Shown: one piece after another, positions 43,533 through 52,404 of the stretch | Layout of the letters: every line of letters starts with the position of its first letter | Numbering within the stretch: position 1 is the stretch's first letter | Source of the DNA: an uncultured Alphaproteobacteria bacterium | GTDB taxonomy: Bacteria; Pseudomonadota; Alphaproteobacteria; Micavibrionales; Micavibrionaceae | Reading direction: 5' to 3' | Length of the DNA stretch: 64,000 nt | Assembly (NCBI GenBank): GCA_946480475.1 | Contig: CAMLJM010000007.1 | Coordinates: 21,408-85,407 of the forward strand | Made by a program: the position numbers and the translations under genes | Notes under the pieces: model-generated | What the model was told of the DNA's origin: nothing | The model's database searches: none | The model's input: the letters and a program-made list of their open reading frames with translations, nothing else

Positions 43533-43560
43533 TTCCGGGAATATATAGAGGAGTATGAAC

Positions 43561-44766
43561 ATGAGCTTTAAAACCCTGCGCGATTTCGACCTGAAAGGCA
43601 AAACAGTCCTTCTGCGTGGCGACCTGAACGTCCCCGCGAAAGACGGCGTTGTTTCGGACACCACGCGTATCGACCGCTTGAAACCCACCATCGACTGGCT
43701 GGTTCAGCATGGCGCCAAGACGGTTGTCCTTTCCCACTTTGGCCGTCCAAAGGGCGGATACGAAGAAGAATTCTCTCTTGCATTCCTGACTAAAGACCTG
43801 AAGAAAAGCTGGGGCGTGGACGTTGCGTTTGGCAAAGATTGCGTGGGCCCCGAAGCACAAAAACTGGTCGACAGCCTGCAACCCGGTCAGGTCGGTCTGC
43901 TGGAGAACCTCCGCTTCCACAAAGGCGAAGAAGGTAACGATCTGGCATTCGTGAAAGAGCTGGCAAAACTCGGCGATATTTATATCAATGACGCCTTCTC
44001 TGCTGCACACCGTGCCCATGCTTCGACAGAAGGCCTTGCCCATCACATGCCCACAGGTGCGGGATTCCTGATGGAAGCAGAGCTGAACGCACTCAGTGAT
44101 GCATTGGAAGCACCGAAGCGTCCGGTTGTCGCCATTGTTGGCGGCGCCAAGATTTCATCAAAACTGAGCGTACTTGATAACCTCGTGCGCAAGGTCGATG
44201 TGCTGTTCCTGGGTGGCGGCATGGCAAACACATTCCTGTTTGCGCAGGGTGTCGAAGTTGGCAAATCGTTGTGTGAACGCGATATGGCCGACGAAGCCCG
44301 CAAGATCATGCAAACGGCAAAAGACAGCGGCTGCGAGATTGTGCTGCCATCAGATCGCGTGATCCTGAAGGAGTTCGGCAAAAACGCGCCGCACACCATT
44401 TGTGATACCCTAGCCGTTCCTGCCGACCAGGAAGCCGTAGATATCGGCCCTGGCTCCGTAGAACTACTGAAATCCCACCTTGCCAAAGCCAAAACAGTTC
44501 TCTGGAATGGCCCGCTCGGTGTGTTTGAGGTCGAACCTTTTGACAAAGGCACCAATGAGGCTGCCCGCGCCGTTGCTGATTTCACAGCAAAAGGCACCTT
44601 GATCAGCGTTGCTGGTGGTGGCGATACGGTTTCTGCACTGGAGCATGCGGATGCGGCTGATAAATTCAGCTATGTCTCGACAGCGGGCGGCGCCTTCCTT
44701 GAGTGGATGGAAGGTAAAGAGCTTCCCGGTGTAGCGGCACTCAAAGCTTACAAAGAAGCGGCGTAA
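43561..44766 (+). CDS. pgk: Phosphoglycerate kinase
   Basis: Glycolytic enzyme that makes ATP from 1,3-bisphosphoglycerate. The 401-residue protein has RGDLNVPAK, SHFGRPKGG, the hinge region and the nucleotide-binding GGGDTVSALE. The ATG at 43561 is chosen because AGGAG sits at the right distance; the one at 43555 is too close. A terminator follows directly. Confidence 0.98.
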   Translation: MSFKTLRDFDLKGKTVLLRGDLNVPAKDGVVSDTTRIDRLKPTIDWLVQHGAKTVVLSHFGRPKGGYEEEFSLAFLTKDLKKSWGVDVAFGKDCVGPEAQKLVDSLQPGQVGLLENLRFHKGEEGNDLAFVKELAKLGDIYINDAFSAAHRAHASTEGLAHHMPTGAGFLMEAELNALSDALEAPKRPVVAIVGGAKISSKLSVLDNLVRKVDVLFLGGGMANTFLFAQGVEVGKSLCERDMADEARKIMQTAKDSGCEIVLPSDRVILKEFGKNAPHTICDTLAVPADQEAVDIGPGSVELLKSHLAKAKTVLWNGPLGVFEVEPFDKGTNEAARAVADFTAKGTLISVAGGGDTVSALEHADAADKFSYVSTAGGAFLEWMEGKELPGVAALKAYKEAA

Positions 44767-44774
44767 GAATAAGA

Positions 44775-44803
44775 AAATCCCCCGGTCTGACCGGGGGATT
44801 TTT
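44775..44803. terminator. Terminator between pgk and the DUF2336 gene
   Basis: AATCCCCCGGT with ACCGGGGGATT around CTG, with T-runs on both strands. It can serve the two convergent genes. Confidence 0.85.
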
Positions 44804-44832
44804 ACACCTCTCCATTTATTTCTTCATGCTGA

Positions 44833-45969
44833 CTACACTTCGCAATCAAGCGGCGTATGACTTGCGAGCAGGCGTCTTGCCGCCTCGGGTCGCACGCGAT
44901 CAAAGTATGTAATAATTTCCGTCATATCACGCTGACTGATGATGCGATGATCTGTGCGCATCCGGTTGGTCAGCAGATAGATTGTCGCGAAATCATTCTT
45001 CTGAATGCCATGGGCGCGGCAAACAACAGCCAAACTCTTGGCCGAAGCCTGCTTCAGGTAATCATGCGCCTCATCCGCTGTAATTCCCGTATAGACAGAG
45101 AACATGGCCACAAACGAAGCAATCTGACCGCGTTTAAGGCTTTGCATCATTGTATAAAGCGTCAATTTACCCTTGTCAGCATATTGGCGCGCCGCCATCA
45201 ACACACGATCATTCGGCATGAACAGTTCTGGCTGGCCCGCGCTGGAAAACTCCAGCATGATTTCATCAATCGCAGTGGTCACTTCGCCTGAGAAAATGCC
45301 GTAATAATCACGTATGTAGTGACGCAATTCCTGTCCTACATGATCGTATATTTTACGAACTGTATGATCCGGCAATTCCGCACGCATCAGCAGCGGCTTG
45401 GCAACATTTTCGTTATGGATAGCCATATCGGTCAGCACTTCAAGCGCGTGCCATGTCAAGTGTGCACGTTCGTTGCCGGAGAGGACAATCGCTGTACCCT
45501 CTTCTTTCTTGTCGGCCAGAATATCAATAACCTGCGGACTCAAATTGTCACGCGCTGCAATGGCCTGCCAATGCTCGGCCCCACGAGATTTCACGATGTA
45601 GATCAGGTCAAGATCACTCAGGACAGCACTCTTTTTCAGAATGGAGCCCGCAACATCGATATCATCATTGGCAAGGTTTAGCACAAGGCGCAAAGGCGCA
45701 TCATCCAACACAGAAAGACGTTCAGCCAGCGCAGCGCGCAAATCAGATTCAGCCTGACGCATCAGGCCAATCAGAACGTCAGATAATAGTTCCTGTTCGC
45801 GGTTGCTAAGATTTACGTGCGCTTCGAGAAGTTCAGCGACGGCACTGGTCAGTTCGGCGCGTGCCAATGGATCATTGTCCTTGGCAAGGTCGTAAACTTT
45901 ATGTGTGTCGTACAGTCGCACAAGCAGCGTGGCAACCTGCGGAGATTTATCAAACAAGCGCATATCCAT
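44833..45969 (-). CDS. DUF2336-family protein
   Basis: A 378-residue all-helical protein of the DUF2336 family, which is found almost only in Alphaproteobacteria and has no known function. The HEAT-like repeats are rich in Leu and Ala: AERLSVLDDAPLRLVLNLANDDIDVAGSIL-type units. The later KGQIASF.AMF and NDFATIYLL segments are typical. No ribosome site is visible at either ATG (45969 or 45963). Confidence 0.85.
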   Translation of the reverse strand: MDMRLFDKSPQVATLLVRLYDTHKVYDLAKDNDPLARAELTSAVAELLEAHVNLSNREQELLSDVLIGLMRQAESDLRAALAERLSVLDDAPLRLVLNLANDDIDVAGSILKKSAVLSDLDLIYIVKSRGAEHWQAIAARDNLSPQVIDILADKKEEGTAIVLSGNERAHLTWHALEVLTDMAIHNENVAKPLLMRAELPDHTVRKIYDHVGQELRHYIRDYYGIFSGEVTTAIDEIMLEFSSAGQPELFMPNDRVLMAARQYADKGKLTLYTMMQSLKRGQIASFVAMFSVYTGITADEAHDYLKQASAKSLAVVCRAHGIQKNDFATIYLLTNRMRTDHRIISQRDMTEIITYFDRVRPEAARRLLASHTPLDCEV

Positions 45970-46346
45970 AGTGAGTCAACCCAAACTCAATTCATTACGA
46001 TTACAGCCAAAGAACCCCTCTTCAGCCATAACACGTCCGCTCTGTTCTACCGCTTATCCGGACAATGCCGGAAAGAACCCCAAATAGTCTTTTTATAGTA
46101 TTTTCAAGGAGATACTGGTTTTTATGAAGGCCAGCCGAACAGCCGCCCGTAACCTTTATTTCTCCTCACACCTAGTACAGTTCTACGCCTGAGTCATTAC
46201 TATCGGGTTAACGTAATACTGAAAGTTTCCTTAATTTCTGTTTTTCCCACAATTGGCCGCGGGTAAAGATTTTCTTAACCCTTACCCCTTATGCTATAAG
46301 AACGCGGGCAAAATCTTGCCCTTCTTTGTGTTTTGGGGATTTGTTT
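45970..46346. other. 377-base non-coding gap with a possible 22-residue ORF and a leader hairpin
   Basis: No gene above 60 codons is seen. On the plus strand a 22-codon frame (46124-46192) has AAGGAG 12 bases upstream. A TATAAG -10-like box at about 46295 is followed by hairpin GGGCAA/TTGCCC (46306-46321) with T-rich bases after it, all before the gene at 46347. Confidence 0.4.
46306..46330 (+). terminator. Terminator-like hairpin in the leader of the small gene at 46347
   Basis: GGGCAA (46306-46311) and TTGCCC (46316-46321) close an AATC loop and TTCTTTGTG follows. It lies between a -10-like box and the start codon, so it is either a stability hairpin or an attenuator. Confidence 0.4.
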
Positions 46347-46595
46347 ATGGCTCTTAGCGTCAATGGTTATGCACAACAGGCTCTGGTCAATCCGTTCCAG
46401 CAACGTGGTGAAGAAGCCCGCGCTCCTGAACAAAAGAAACCCGAAGAGAATAGGACACAACCACGCGAAGCGGCTGCTGCCAGTTCACAGCAAACAGAAA
46501 CGCGTAACGAGCGCCGCGCTGAATCTGCCAATACGGATGACAGTGCGGAAAAGCGTGATACACGCCGCGGCAGCACCGTCGATATTACAGTTTAG
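46347..46595 (+). CDS. Small polar, disordered protein
   Basis: An 82-residue hydrophilic protein rich in Glu, Arg, Gln, Ala and Thr, with a short nonpolar start (MALSVNGYAQQALVNPF) and the end RGSTVDITV. It has GGGGAT at ribosome distance and its own terminator, which supports reality. No family is recognised; it looks largely disordered. Confidence 0.6.
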   Translation: MALSVNGYAQQALVNPFQQRGEEARAPEQKKPEENRTQPREAAAASSQQTETRNERRAESANTDDSAEKRDTRRGSTVDITV

Positions 46596-46616
46596 GAAAC
46601 AGGTTCATCCAAAAAT

Positions 46617-46646
46617 GAAAAGCGGCACCTCTGGTGCCGTTTTTTA
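46617..46646 (+). terminator. Rho-independent terminator after the small polar protein
   Basis: CGGCACC, TCT loop, GGTGCCG, then six T's. A strong compact hairpin. Confidence 0.85.
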
Positions 46647-46650
46647 TGAC

Positions 46651-47226
46651 CTATCGCTTGAGCGCGTAATATCCGCCGAAGATTTCATAGTTCCTGCCCC
46701 TCGCTTCGCCAAATATGTTGGTATTCCTCAGGTCTGGGGAGGATGCAAATGCATTCCCTTTGTTGGCAAAAACCAATCTGTCAGGTTTTCCTGTGTATGA
46801 ATCAAACACGCGGCGCAAAGCCATAAAATCGAAATCAAAGTTCTGGCCGTGCCTCAAGAAAAGCGGCATCGGCACACCCTTGCCCAAACTATCTGCAAAG
46901 CTGTCGCCCAGATATTCAGCACCATCGGCAAGCAGGCCTTCATGGATATCTTTTCTGAAGGCCTGAAAATCGTACATATTGGGGCGCTTACGTACAGCGG
47001 CGCGGAAACCCGGTTGCAGGCGGCCCTGCCCTTTGGCGCCAATCGCAAAGGCATAACAATTGTCTTCAAATTCATCGAAAGAATGATTATCCGGGTCAAA
47101 AACAGGAATGGACTCAAGGAAGCTTTGCCCCTCAGGCTTCTCGACATAGGCGCGCAGAAGGATCATGTCCTCCACCAGACGTCGGCCAGCCGTCATAAAA
47201 TCCCTGCTTAACAAAAGATCGCTCAT
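46651..47226 (-). CDS. Hypothetical protein of 191 residues
   Basis: Soluble protein with no recognised family. The ATG at 47226 is preferred over the upstream frame to 47283, which would touch amn. Motif-like spots are PVFDPDNHSFDEFEDN and RHGQNFDFDFMALRR. It lies 59 bases after amn on the same strand and may be its last co-transcribed gene. Confidence 0.65.
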   Translation of the reverse strand: MSDLLLSRDFMTAGRRLVEDMILLRAYVEKPEGQSFLESIPVFDPDNHSFDEFEDNCYAFAIGAKGQGRLQPGFRAAVRKRPNMYDFQAFRKDIHEGLLADGAEYLGDSFADSLGKGVPMPLFLRHGQNFDFDFMALRRVFDSYTGKPDRLVFANKGNAFASSPDLRNTNIFGEARGRNYEIFGGYYALKR

Positions 47227-47285
47227 AACCCTTGGGCTCCGTTTTACCCTATTAAGATAAAGCAGATGCCGGGAAAGCGTCAAAT

Positions 47286-48794
47286 TTACTGGAAAGCCGG
47301 TTCGTTAAAAGACCTTAGCTTACGGCTGTGCAGTTTGGCCGGGCCGATATCCCGCAACATGGCCATGGTTAACAAGCCCACCTGCAAATGCTGCTCTACT
47401 CGTTCACGATAGAAACGGTCGGCCATACCTGGCAACTTTAATTGACCATGAAGCGGTTTGTCAGATACGCACAGCAATGTCCCGTAAGGCACGCGGAAAC
47501 GGAAACCGTTCGCGGCAATCGTGCCAGATTCCATATCGAGCGCCACCGCCCGACTTTGACTCAGGCGCGCGTTCTGACGAATATGCGGCCGCAGTTCCCA
47601 GTTACGGTCATCAACCGTGGCGACTGTACCCGTGCGCATGATTTTCTTAAGGTCATAACCCACAAGCCCTGTCACGCGTGATACGGCCTGTTCCAGTGCA
47701 ATCTGAATTTCAGAAAGCGCCGGTACAGGAATAGCCGGATGCAGGTCACGATAGAGAACGTTGTCTTCACGCAGATAACCATGTGCCAGAACATAGTCAC
47801 CAAGGTTCTGCGAGTTGCGCAGACCTGCACAGTGCCCCAGCATCAGCCACGCATGCGGACGCAACACAGCCACATGATCGGTAATGGTCTTGGCGTTTGA
47901 AGGCCCCACACCAATATTGATCATGGTGATGCCATTACCATCAGCGCGCTTCAGGTGATAGGCCGGCATCTGTGGCAACCGTTTGATCGGTACGCCCGGC
48001 TGATCAAGAACGGCAAAGCCCGCAATATTACGGTTGGCAGTGACACGGTTGCCCGGTTCAACGAACGCAGCATATTCCAGACGCTCGCGCTTCAACTCCG
48101 GATTATCTGTCGGCTCCATAATTTCCCGGCAGATATTCACAAACTCATCAATATAGAATTGATAGTTCGTATAAATCACATAGTTCTGGAAGTGCGCCGC
48201 TGCCGTACCTGTGTAGTGTTTCAGGCGCATCAGGCTTAAATCAATACGTGGTGCACGGAATAGCGCCAGCGGTGCCGGTTCATTTGGCTTCTGCACATGT
48301 GTTCCGTTGGCCACTTCATCATCCATGATGCTGAGATCAGGCTGGTCAAACGTCAGCGGCAATGCATTGATTTGTTCGGCTGTCAGGTCACCTTCCAAAT
48401 GGAACTCTTCGCCTAAGGCAAAGTGGATGGGAATGGGTGTTTCGCTGACTCCCACTTCCACAGCGGTATCATGATTCAGGATCAGCAGACGCACCTGCTC
48501 CAGCAGGTAATCAGCAAAGATGTCAGGACGCGTCACTGTTGTTTCATAAACACCCGGGCGCGGAGCAAAACCGTAAGACAAGCGCGTATCAACCCGGCGC
48601 GCCATGTCCGTTTCAATTCTAATGTATGGATAACAAGCCCGCGCACGGTTACCGGTAATATTACCTTTGGCGAAAGAGTCAAACTGGCCACGGAGGTAAT
48701 CCATATTAGCGTCATATATCTCTATGACCGCATCTACGGCTTCCTGAGCGTCTTTGAATTTACGGGGGCGAAATTTGGGAATACCTTTTGTCAT
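47286..48794 (-). CDS. amn: AMP nucleosidase
   Basis: Amn cleaves AMP to adenine and ribose 5-phosphate. The 502-residue protein has the N-terminal AMN domain (RARACYPYIRIETDMARR and later segments) and the C-terminal phosphorylase-type domain with GVGPSNAKTITDHVAVL, LMLGHCAGLR and DMESGTIAANGFR. Length matches the family. Likely shares a transcript with ftsY upstream. Confidence 0.95.
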   Translation of the reverse strand: MTKGIPKFRPRKFKDAQEAVDAVIEIYDANMDYLRGQFDSFAKGNITGNRARACYPYIRIETDMARRVDTRLSYGFAPRPGVYETTVTRPDIFADYLLEQVRLLILNHDTAVEVGVSETPIPIHFALGEEFHLEGDLTAEQINALPLTFDQPDLSIMDDEVANGTHVQKPNEPAPLALFRAPRIDLSLMRLKHYTGTAAAHFQNYVIYTNYQFYIDEFVNICREIMEPTDNPELKRERLEYAAFVEPGNRVTANRNIAGFAVLDQPGVPIKRLPQMPAYHLKRADGNGITMINIGVGPSNAKTITDHVAVLRPHAWLMLGHCAGLRNSQNLGDYVLAHGYLREDNVLYRDLHPAIPVPALSEIQIALEQAVSRVTGLVGYDLKKIMRTGTVATVDDRNWELRPHIRQNARLSQSRAVALDMESGTIAANGFRFRVPYGTLLCVSDKPLHGQLKLPGMADRFYRERVEQHLQVGLLTMAMLRDIGPAKLHSRKLRSFNEPAFQ

Positions 48795-48833
48795 AGGCCT
48801 ATGGTCGCCCAGAATCAGGGATATTTCAAGGCG

Positions 48834-49886
48834 TTAGTGCTGGGCACCCACCAGGGAATCCGAAAAATCACGGGCACTAAACGGCTGCAAATCCTCAATC
48901 CCCTCACCCACGCCAATCAGGTGGATCGGCAGGTTGAAACGGTCAGCCAGCCCCACGACCACGCCGCCTTTGGCTGAACCATCCAGTTTTGTCACTACCA
49001 AGCCGGTGACTTTGACCATTTCACGGAATGTTTCCACCTGAGCATGCGCATTCTGGCCTGTGGTCGAGTCCAGCACCAATATGGTGGCATGAGGAAGTGC
49101 GGCATCATGTTTTTTAATGACACGAATAATTTTCTCAAGCTCGGCCATCAGGTTTGATTTGTTGTGCAGGCGCCCTGCTGTATCCACCAATAGAACATCA
49201 AGATTCTGATCTTTCGCCTGCTGATACGCTTCGAATGCTACGGCGGCCGCATCAGCACCGGTGTCTTTGGCAATAAATACGGACTGGGTTCTATCCGCCC
49301 AGACTTTTAATTGTTCAACAGCGGCGGCGCGGAATGTATCACCAGCGGCAATTGCCACCTTCTTTCCTTCCTTATGAAGGTTGTGCGCTATCTTGCCAAT
49401 CGTAGTGGTTTTTCCAGCGCCATTTACGCCGCATACCAGCACAACAAATGGCCCATTTTCAGGTTTGGTAAAATCAAGCGGCTTTGCCACAGGCTCAAGA
49501 ATGGTTGAAATGCTGGCTGACAACGCGGCCCGGATTTCATTCTCATCAAGATCTTTGCCGAAACGATCTTTTGAAAAATCAGCAATGACCTTGGCAGCCG
49601 TCACCGGGCCAAGATCAGCTGTAATCAATAACTCTTCGAGTCCGTCGAGCGTATCCTGGTCCAGCTTCTTCTTGGTCACAAGATCGGCAAGGCCCTGCCC
49701 GAACTTCGCGGACGACTTGCTAAGCCCCATCCCCAGACGGGACACCCATGTTTCACCAGGCCTATCGCCAGGACGCGCTGCAGGCTTTACAGGCTCAGGT
49801 AAAGGCGCAGGCGTCAGCGGAACCGGCTCAATGGGCTTTGCCGTTTCTACTACTGTTTCTTTTTTGTCTTTACGCCAGAACATCAT
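48834..49886 (-). CDS. ftsY: Signal recognition particle receptor FtsY
   Basis: FtsY is the membrane-bound GTPase receptor for Ffh-bound nascent chains. A short Pro/Glu/Val-rich A-region (about 45 residues) precedes the N domain and the G domain with GVNGAGKTTTIGKIA, DTAGRLHN and TKLDGSAKGG. The 350-residue length fits a short-A-domain FtsY. Its ATG is 39 bases from the HExxH gene upstream. It lies in the mtaB-rib-ftsY-amn run. Confidence 0.97.
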   Translation of the reverse strand: MMFWRKDKKETVVETAKPIEPVPLTPAPLPEPVKPAARPGDRPGETWVSRLGMGLSKSSAKFGQGLADLVTKKKLDQDTLDGLEELLITADLGPVTAAKVIADFSKDRFGKDLDENEIRAALSASISTILEPVAKPLDFTKPENGPFVVLVCGVNGAGKTTTIGKIAHNLHKEGKKVAIAAGDTFRAAAVEQLKVWADRTQSVFIAKDTGADAAAVAFEAYQQAKDQNLDVLLVDTAGRLHNKSNLMAELEKIIRVIKKHDAALPHATILVLDSTTGQNAHAQVETFREMVKVTGLVVTKLDGSAKGGVVVGLADRFNLPIHLIGVGEGIEDLQPFSARDFSDSLVGAQH

Positions 49887-49925
49887 GGCCGGACACTAGC
49901 AAACCCTTACAGCAAAAGCAAAACA

Positions 49926-50759
49926 TCACTGCGGCAACGTCTTATTATAAAGATTGATGCGTTCCTTCGTCCTTTTACGAGGCTCTTTTTTCTGATTTTG
50001 ACCTGATGGGGTCTCTTCCAGGCTCGCGTTGTATACGCCGCATTTGCGCATTTCTACGCCGAAACTGCCGTATTCCTCGGGCGTATCGACAAAGTGATTC
50101 AGCTTTTCCATTTCCTCTCCCATGACCTGCTGGAAATAGACATCTACAATACCCCGTATACTTTCTTTCATCCGATCACTATGCGGGTGGATATTGTCTG
50201 AACCGACATGTTCCTTTTCAAGATCCGCCAGAATCTGTGGCATATCCTGTCGCAAACGCTCTGCCGTTTTCTGTGCCACCATTTTATTGACATTAAAGTG
50301 TTTAAGCTCATGCGTATGGATCAGGTTAAAAGCGCAACTGCCTTTCGGGTACTCTTTAGGGATCATAATGATCGTCCGGAACATCATACGAATTTTAAGT
50401 TCTTTCACGTACAGGCAGGCATATGCCCAGTATTGATCCAAAGGTTCAGGATCAATTGTGTATTCGTAATAAACACCCCATCCCCCAGAAGCTAAACCTG
50501 CGGTTTGCATATGCTTAGAAGACCAAACGCCCTGCATATTATTCTTCTTGAGCCACTCTTCGGCGCTTTTGCCACCGTCGTTATTCAGATATGCCAAATC
50601 GCGTGAGAAATCATAGTGAGGATCAGGCGTTTCCATTTCAATCAGGATATCGCTGACGAAGGGCTTTTTCTGCGCACAGACAGAATCCTGCGCCCATGCG
50701 GGATTGGCGCATATCAGCATCAGCAGGCCCATCACAACCATGACAAGCCGGTTGCTCAT
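49926..50759 (-). CDS. Exported protein with HExxH motif (DUF922-like metallopeptidase?)
   Basis: A 277-residue exported protein: signal peptide ending AWA, then a body with IHTHELKHFNVN, a zinc-protease HExxH motif (HELKH) as in the DUF922 family. An acidic third ligand is not identified. Several cysteines (CLYVKE, SCAF, KCGV) may form disulfides. The C-terminus is Lys/Arg-rich and polar. It sits 3 bases after ribH and 39 before ftsY, so it shares their transcript. Family call is by motif only. Confidence 0.72.
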   Translation of the reverse strand: MSNRLVMVVMGLLMLICANPAWAQDSVCAQKKPFVSDILIEMETPDPHYDFSRDLAYLNNDGGKSAEEWLKKNNMQGVWSSKHMQTAGLASGGWGVYYEYTIDPEPLDQYWAYACLYVKELKIRMMFRTIIMIPKEYPKGSCAFNLIHTHELKHFNVNKMVAQKTAERLRQDMPQILADLEKEHVGSDNIHPHSDRMKESIRGIVDVYFQQVMGEEMEKLNHFVDTPEEYGSFGVEMRKCGVYNASLEETPSGQNQKKEPRKRTKERINLYNKTLPQ

Positions 50760-50762
50760 AAC

Positions 50763-51191
50763 CTATTGAAACTTTCTTTTCAGGGTCAGCATGGCCAGGG
50801 CCGCCTTTGCAGCTTCGCCACCCTTATTCTTGCGTGTTATATCAGCACGCGCCAGAGCCTGCGCTTCATCCTCAACGGTGAGAATAGCGTTACCGAGCGC
50901 CAGATCATGCTCAAGCACCAGTTGGTAAACGCCACGCGCACTTTCGTTCTGAACAACATCATAATGTGTGGTTTCGCCCCGTATGATGCATCCCAGAACG
51001 ACAAAAGCAGCATAATCACCTTTGGTGATCGCGAAATTCAGAGCGGCGGGAATTTCAAGAGCGCCCGGAACCGTAACCACTTCGCTTATGACGTTATGTT
51101 GCGCCAGTTCTTTCTGCGCACCCTCCAGCAACATATCGTTAATGTGATTGTAGTAGCGAGCTTCGATAATCAATACGCGGTCAGTGGTCAT
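50763..51191 (-). CDS. ribH: 6,7-dimethyl-8-ribityllumazine synthase
   Basis: RibH condenses the two pathway halves to make lumazine, the penultimate riboflavin step. The 142-residue protein has [14 protein letters not shown], the phosphate-loop [11 protein letters not shown] and [12 protein letters not shown] with the catalytic His. Its start overlaps the ribB stop by 4 bases. Confidence 0.96.
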   Translation of the reverse strand: MTTDRVLIIEARYYNHINDMLLEGAQKELAQHNVISEVVTVPGALEIPAALNFAITKGDYAAFVVLGCIIRGETTHYDVVQNESARGVYQLVLEHDLALGNAILTVEDEAQALARADITRKNKGGEAAKAALAMLTLKRKFQ

Positions 51192-51811
51192 GCAGCCTTA
51201 TCCTTCTTGTGCGTCTGGCAATACGCCGCCAGATCAGCGATTGTACCAATCTTCAAGCCATGTGTCTTGGCAAATTCAACCAGTTGCGGCAAACGCGCCA
51301 TAGTGCCATCGTCATTCATGATTTCGCATATTACACCCGCAGCCGAGAACCCTGCCAAACGTGCTATATCTACGGCGGCTTCTGTGTGCCCCTTGCGCGT
51401 TAACACGCCGCCATTCTGCGCACGCAGCGGAAATATATGTCCAGGGCTCACAATGTCTGCGGGAGCCGCATGCGGTGACACTGCTGTCTTTACCGTGAGA
51501 GCCCTATCCTGCGCGGAAATTCCTGTAGTTATGCCTTGACGGGCACCGATGGAAACAGTGAAAGCTGTTTGCTGGCTGGATTGATTATGCGCCACCATTT
51601 GCGGCAACTGCAGGCGATCGATCATATCGCCGCTCATAGGTAAACAAATCAGGCCACGGCCGTAACGCGCCATAAAGTTAATGGCCTCCGCTGTGATGCA
51701 ATCAGCCGGTATAATCAGGTCGCCCTCGTTCTCGCGGCTTTCATCATCGACCATGATAATCATGCGACCTTGCGATGCTTCAGCAATGATATCCTTGATC
51801 GGGCTGATCAT
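51188..51811 (-). CDS. ribB: 3,4-dihydroxy-2-butanone 4-phosphate synthase
   Basis: RibB makes the four-carbon riboflavin precursor from ribulose 5-phosphate. The metal-binding [12 protein letters not shown] and the LICLPM and [13 protein letters not shown] segments are present. At 207 residues it is the single-domain form, without the GTP cyclohydrolase II (RibA) part often fused in Proteobacteria. Overlaps ribE and ribH by 4 bases on each side. Confidence 0.95.
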   Translation of the reverse strand: MISPIKDIIAEASQGRMIIMVDDESRENEGDLIIPADCITAEAINFMARYGRGLICLPMSGDMIDRLQLPQMVAHNQSSQQTAFTVSIGARQGITTGISAQDRALTVKTAVSPHAAPADIVSPGHIFPLRAQNGGVLTRKGHTEAAVDIARLAGFSAAGVICEIMNDDGTMARLPQLVEFAKTHGLKIGTIADLAAYCQTHKKDKAA

Positions 51812-52404
51812 GCTGTCTCTTTCTGCAGGATGCGCGCGACGTAACGAGCCAGTTGGTCCACTTCCAGGTTGATGCGCGTGCCCTCATCCCATGACTTAAT
51901 ATTTGTCACTTCCCATGTGTGCGGAATGATGCAAACACCGAATACGGAGCCTTCTACTTCATTTACCGTCAGAGAAATACCATTCAATGCCACAGAACCT
52001 TTGGGCGATATATATTGCGCGAATTTATCCGGCACGCGGATTTTGAAGCGCCAGGAATCACCATCAGGCTTCACATCCTCTACTGTTGCAATGCCATCGA
52101 CGTGTCCTGACACCATATGGCCGCCCAGTTCATCACCCATACGCAGCGATGTCTCGAGGTTTACGCACTTATCAATATCCCAATCACCCAGCGTAGTCAG
52201 GTCCATGGTTTCAGCGCCGACATCAAATGTCAGCGTATCTTGCGTTTTCTCGACAACGGTCAGACAGCATCCATCACATGCCACAGAAGCGCCCATATTG
52301 ATGTTCGATAAATCCATCTTCGTCGTCATCGTGATACGACGGCTTTTGTCACCTTCGGAGATCGCAATGATCTTGCCTTTATCACGGATAATTCCTGTAA
52401 ACAT
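51808..52404 (-). CDS. ribE: Riboflavin synthase, alpha chain
   Basis: RibE dismutates two lumazines into riboflavin. The 198 residues form two lumazine-binding repeats, the first with [10 protein letters not shown] and CLTVVEK and the second with [14 protein letters not shown] and [13 protein letters not shown]. The start shares a base with the mtaB stop (TAATG), so riboflavin genes are coupled to the tRNA-modifying enzyme. Confidence 0.96.
   Translation of the reverse strand: MFTGIIRDKGKIIAISEGDKSRRITMTTKMDLSNINMGASVACDGCCLTVVEKTQDTLTFDVGAETMDLTTLGDWDIDKCVNLETSLRMGDELGGHMVSGHVDGIATVEDVKPDGDSWRFKIRVPDKFAQYISPKGSVALNGISLTVNEVEGSVFGVCIIPHTWEVTNIKSWDEGTRINLEVDQLARYVARILQKETA

Noticed and set aside
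45970..46346. Non-coding RNA (4.5S or 6S) in the gap
   Set aside because: No conserved 4.5S tetraloop region or 6S bubble could be recognised; only a small hairpin is present.
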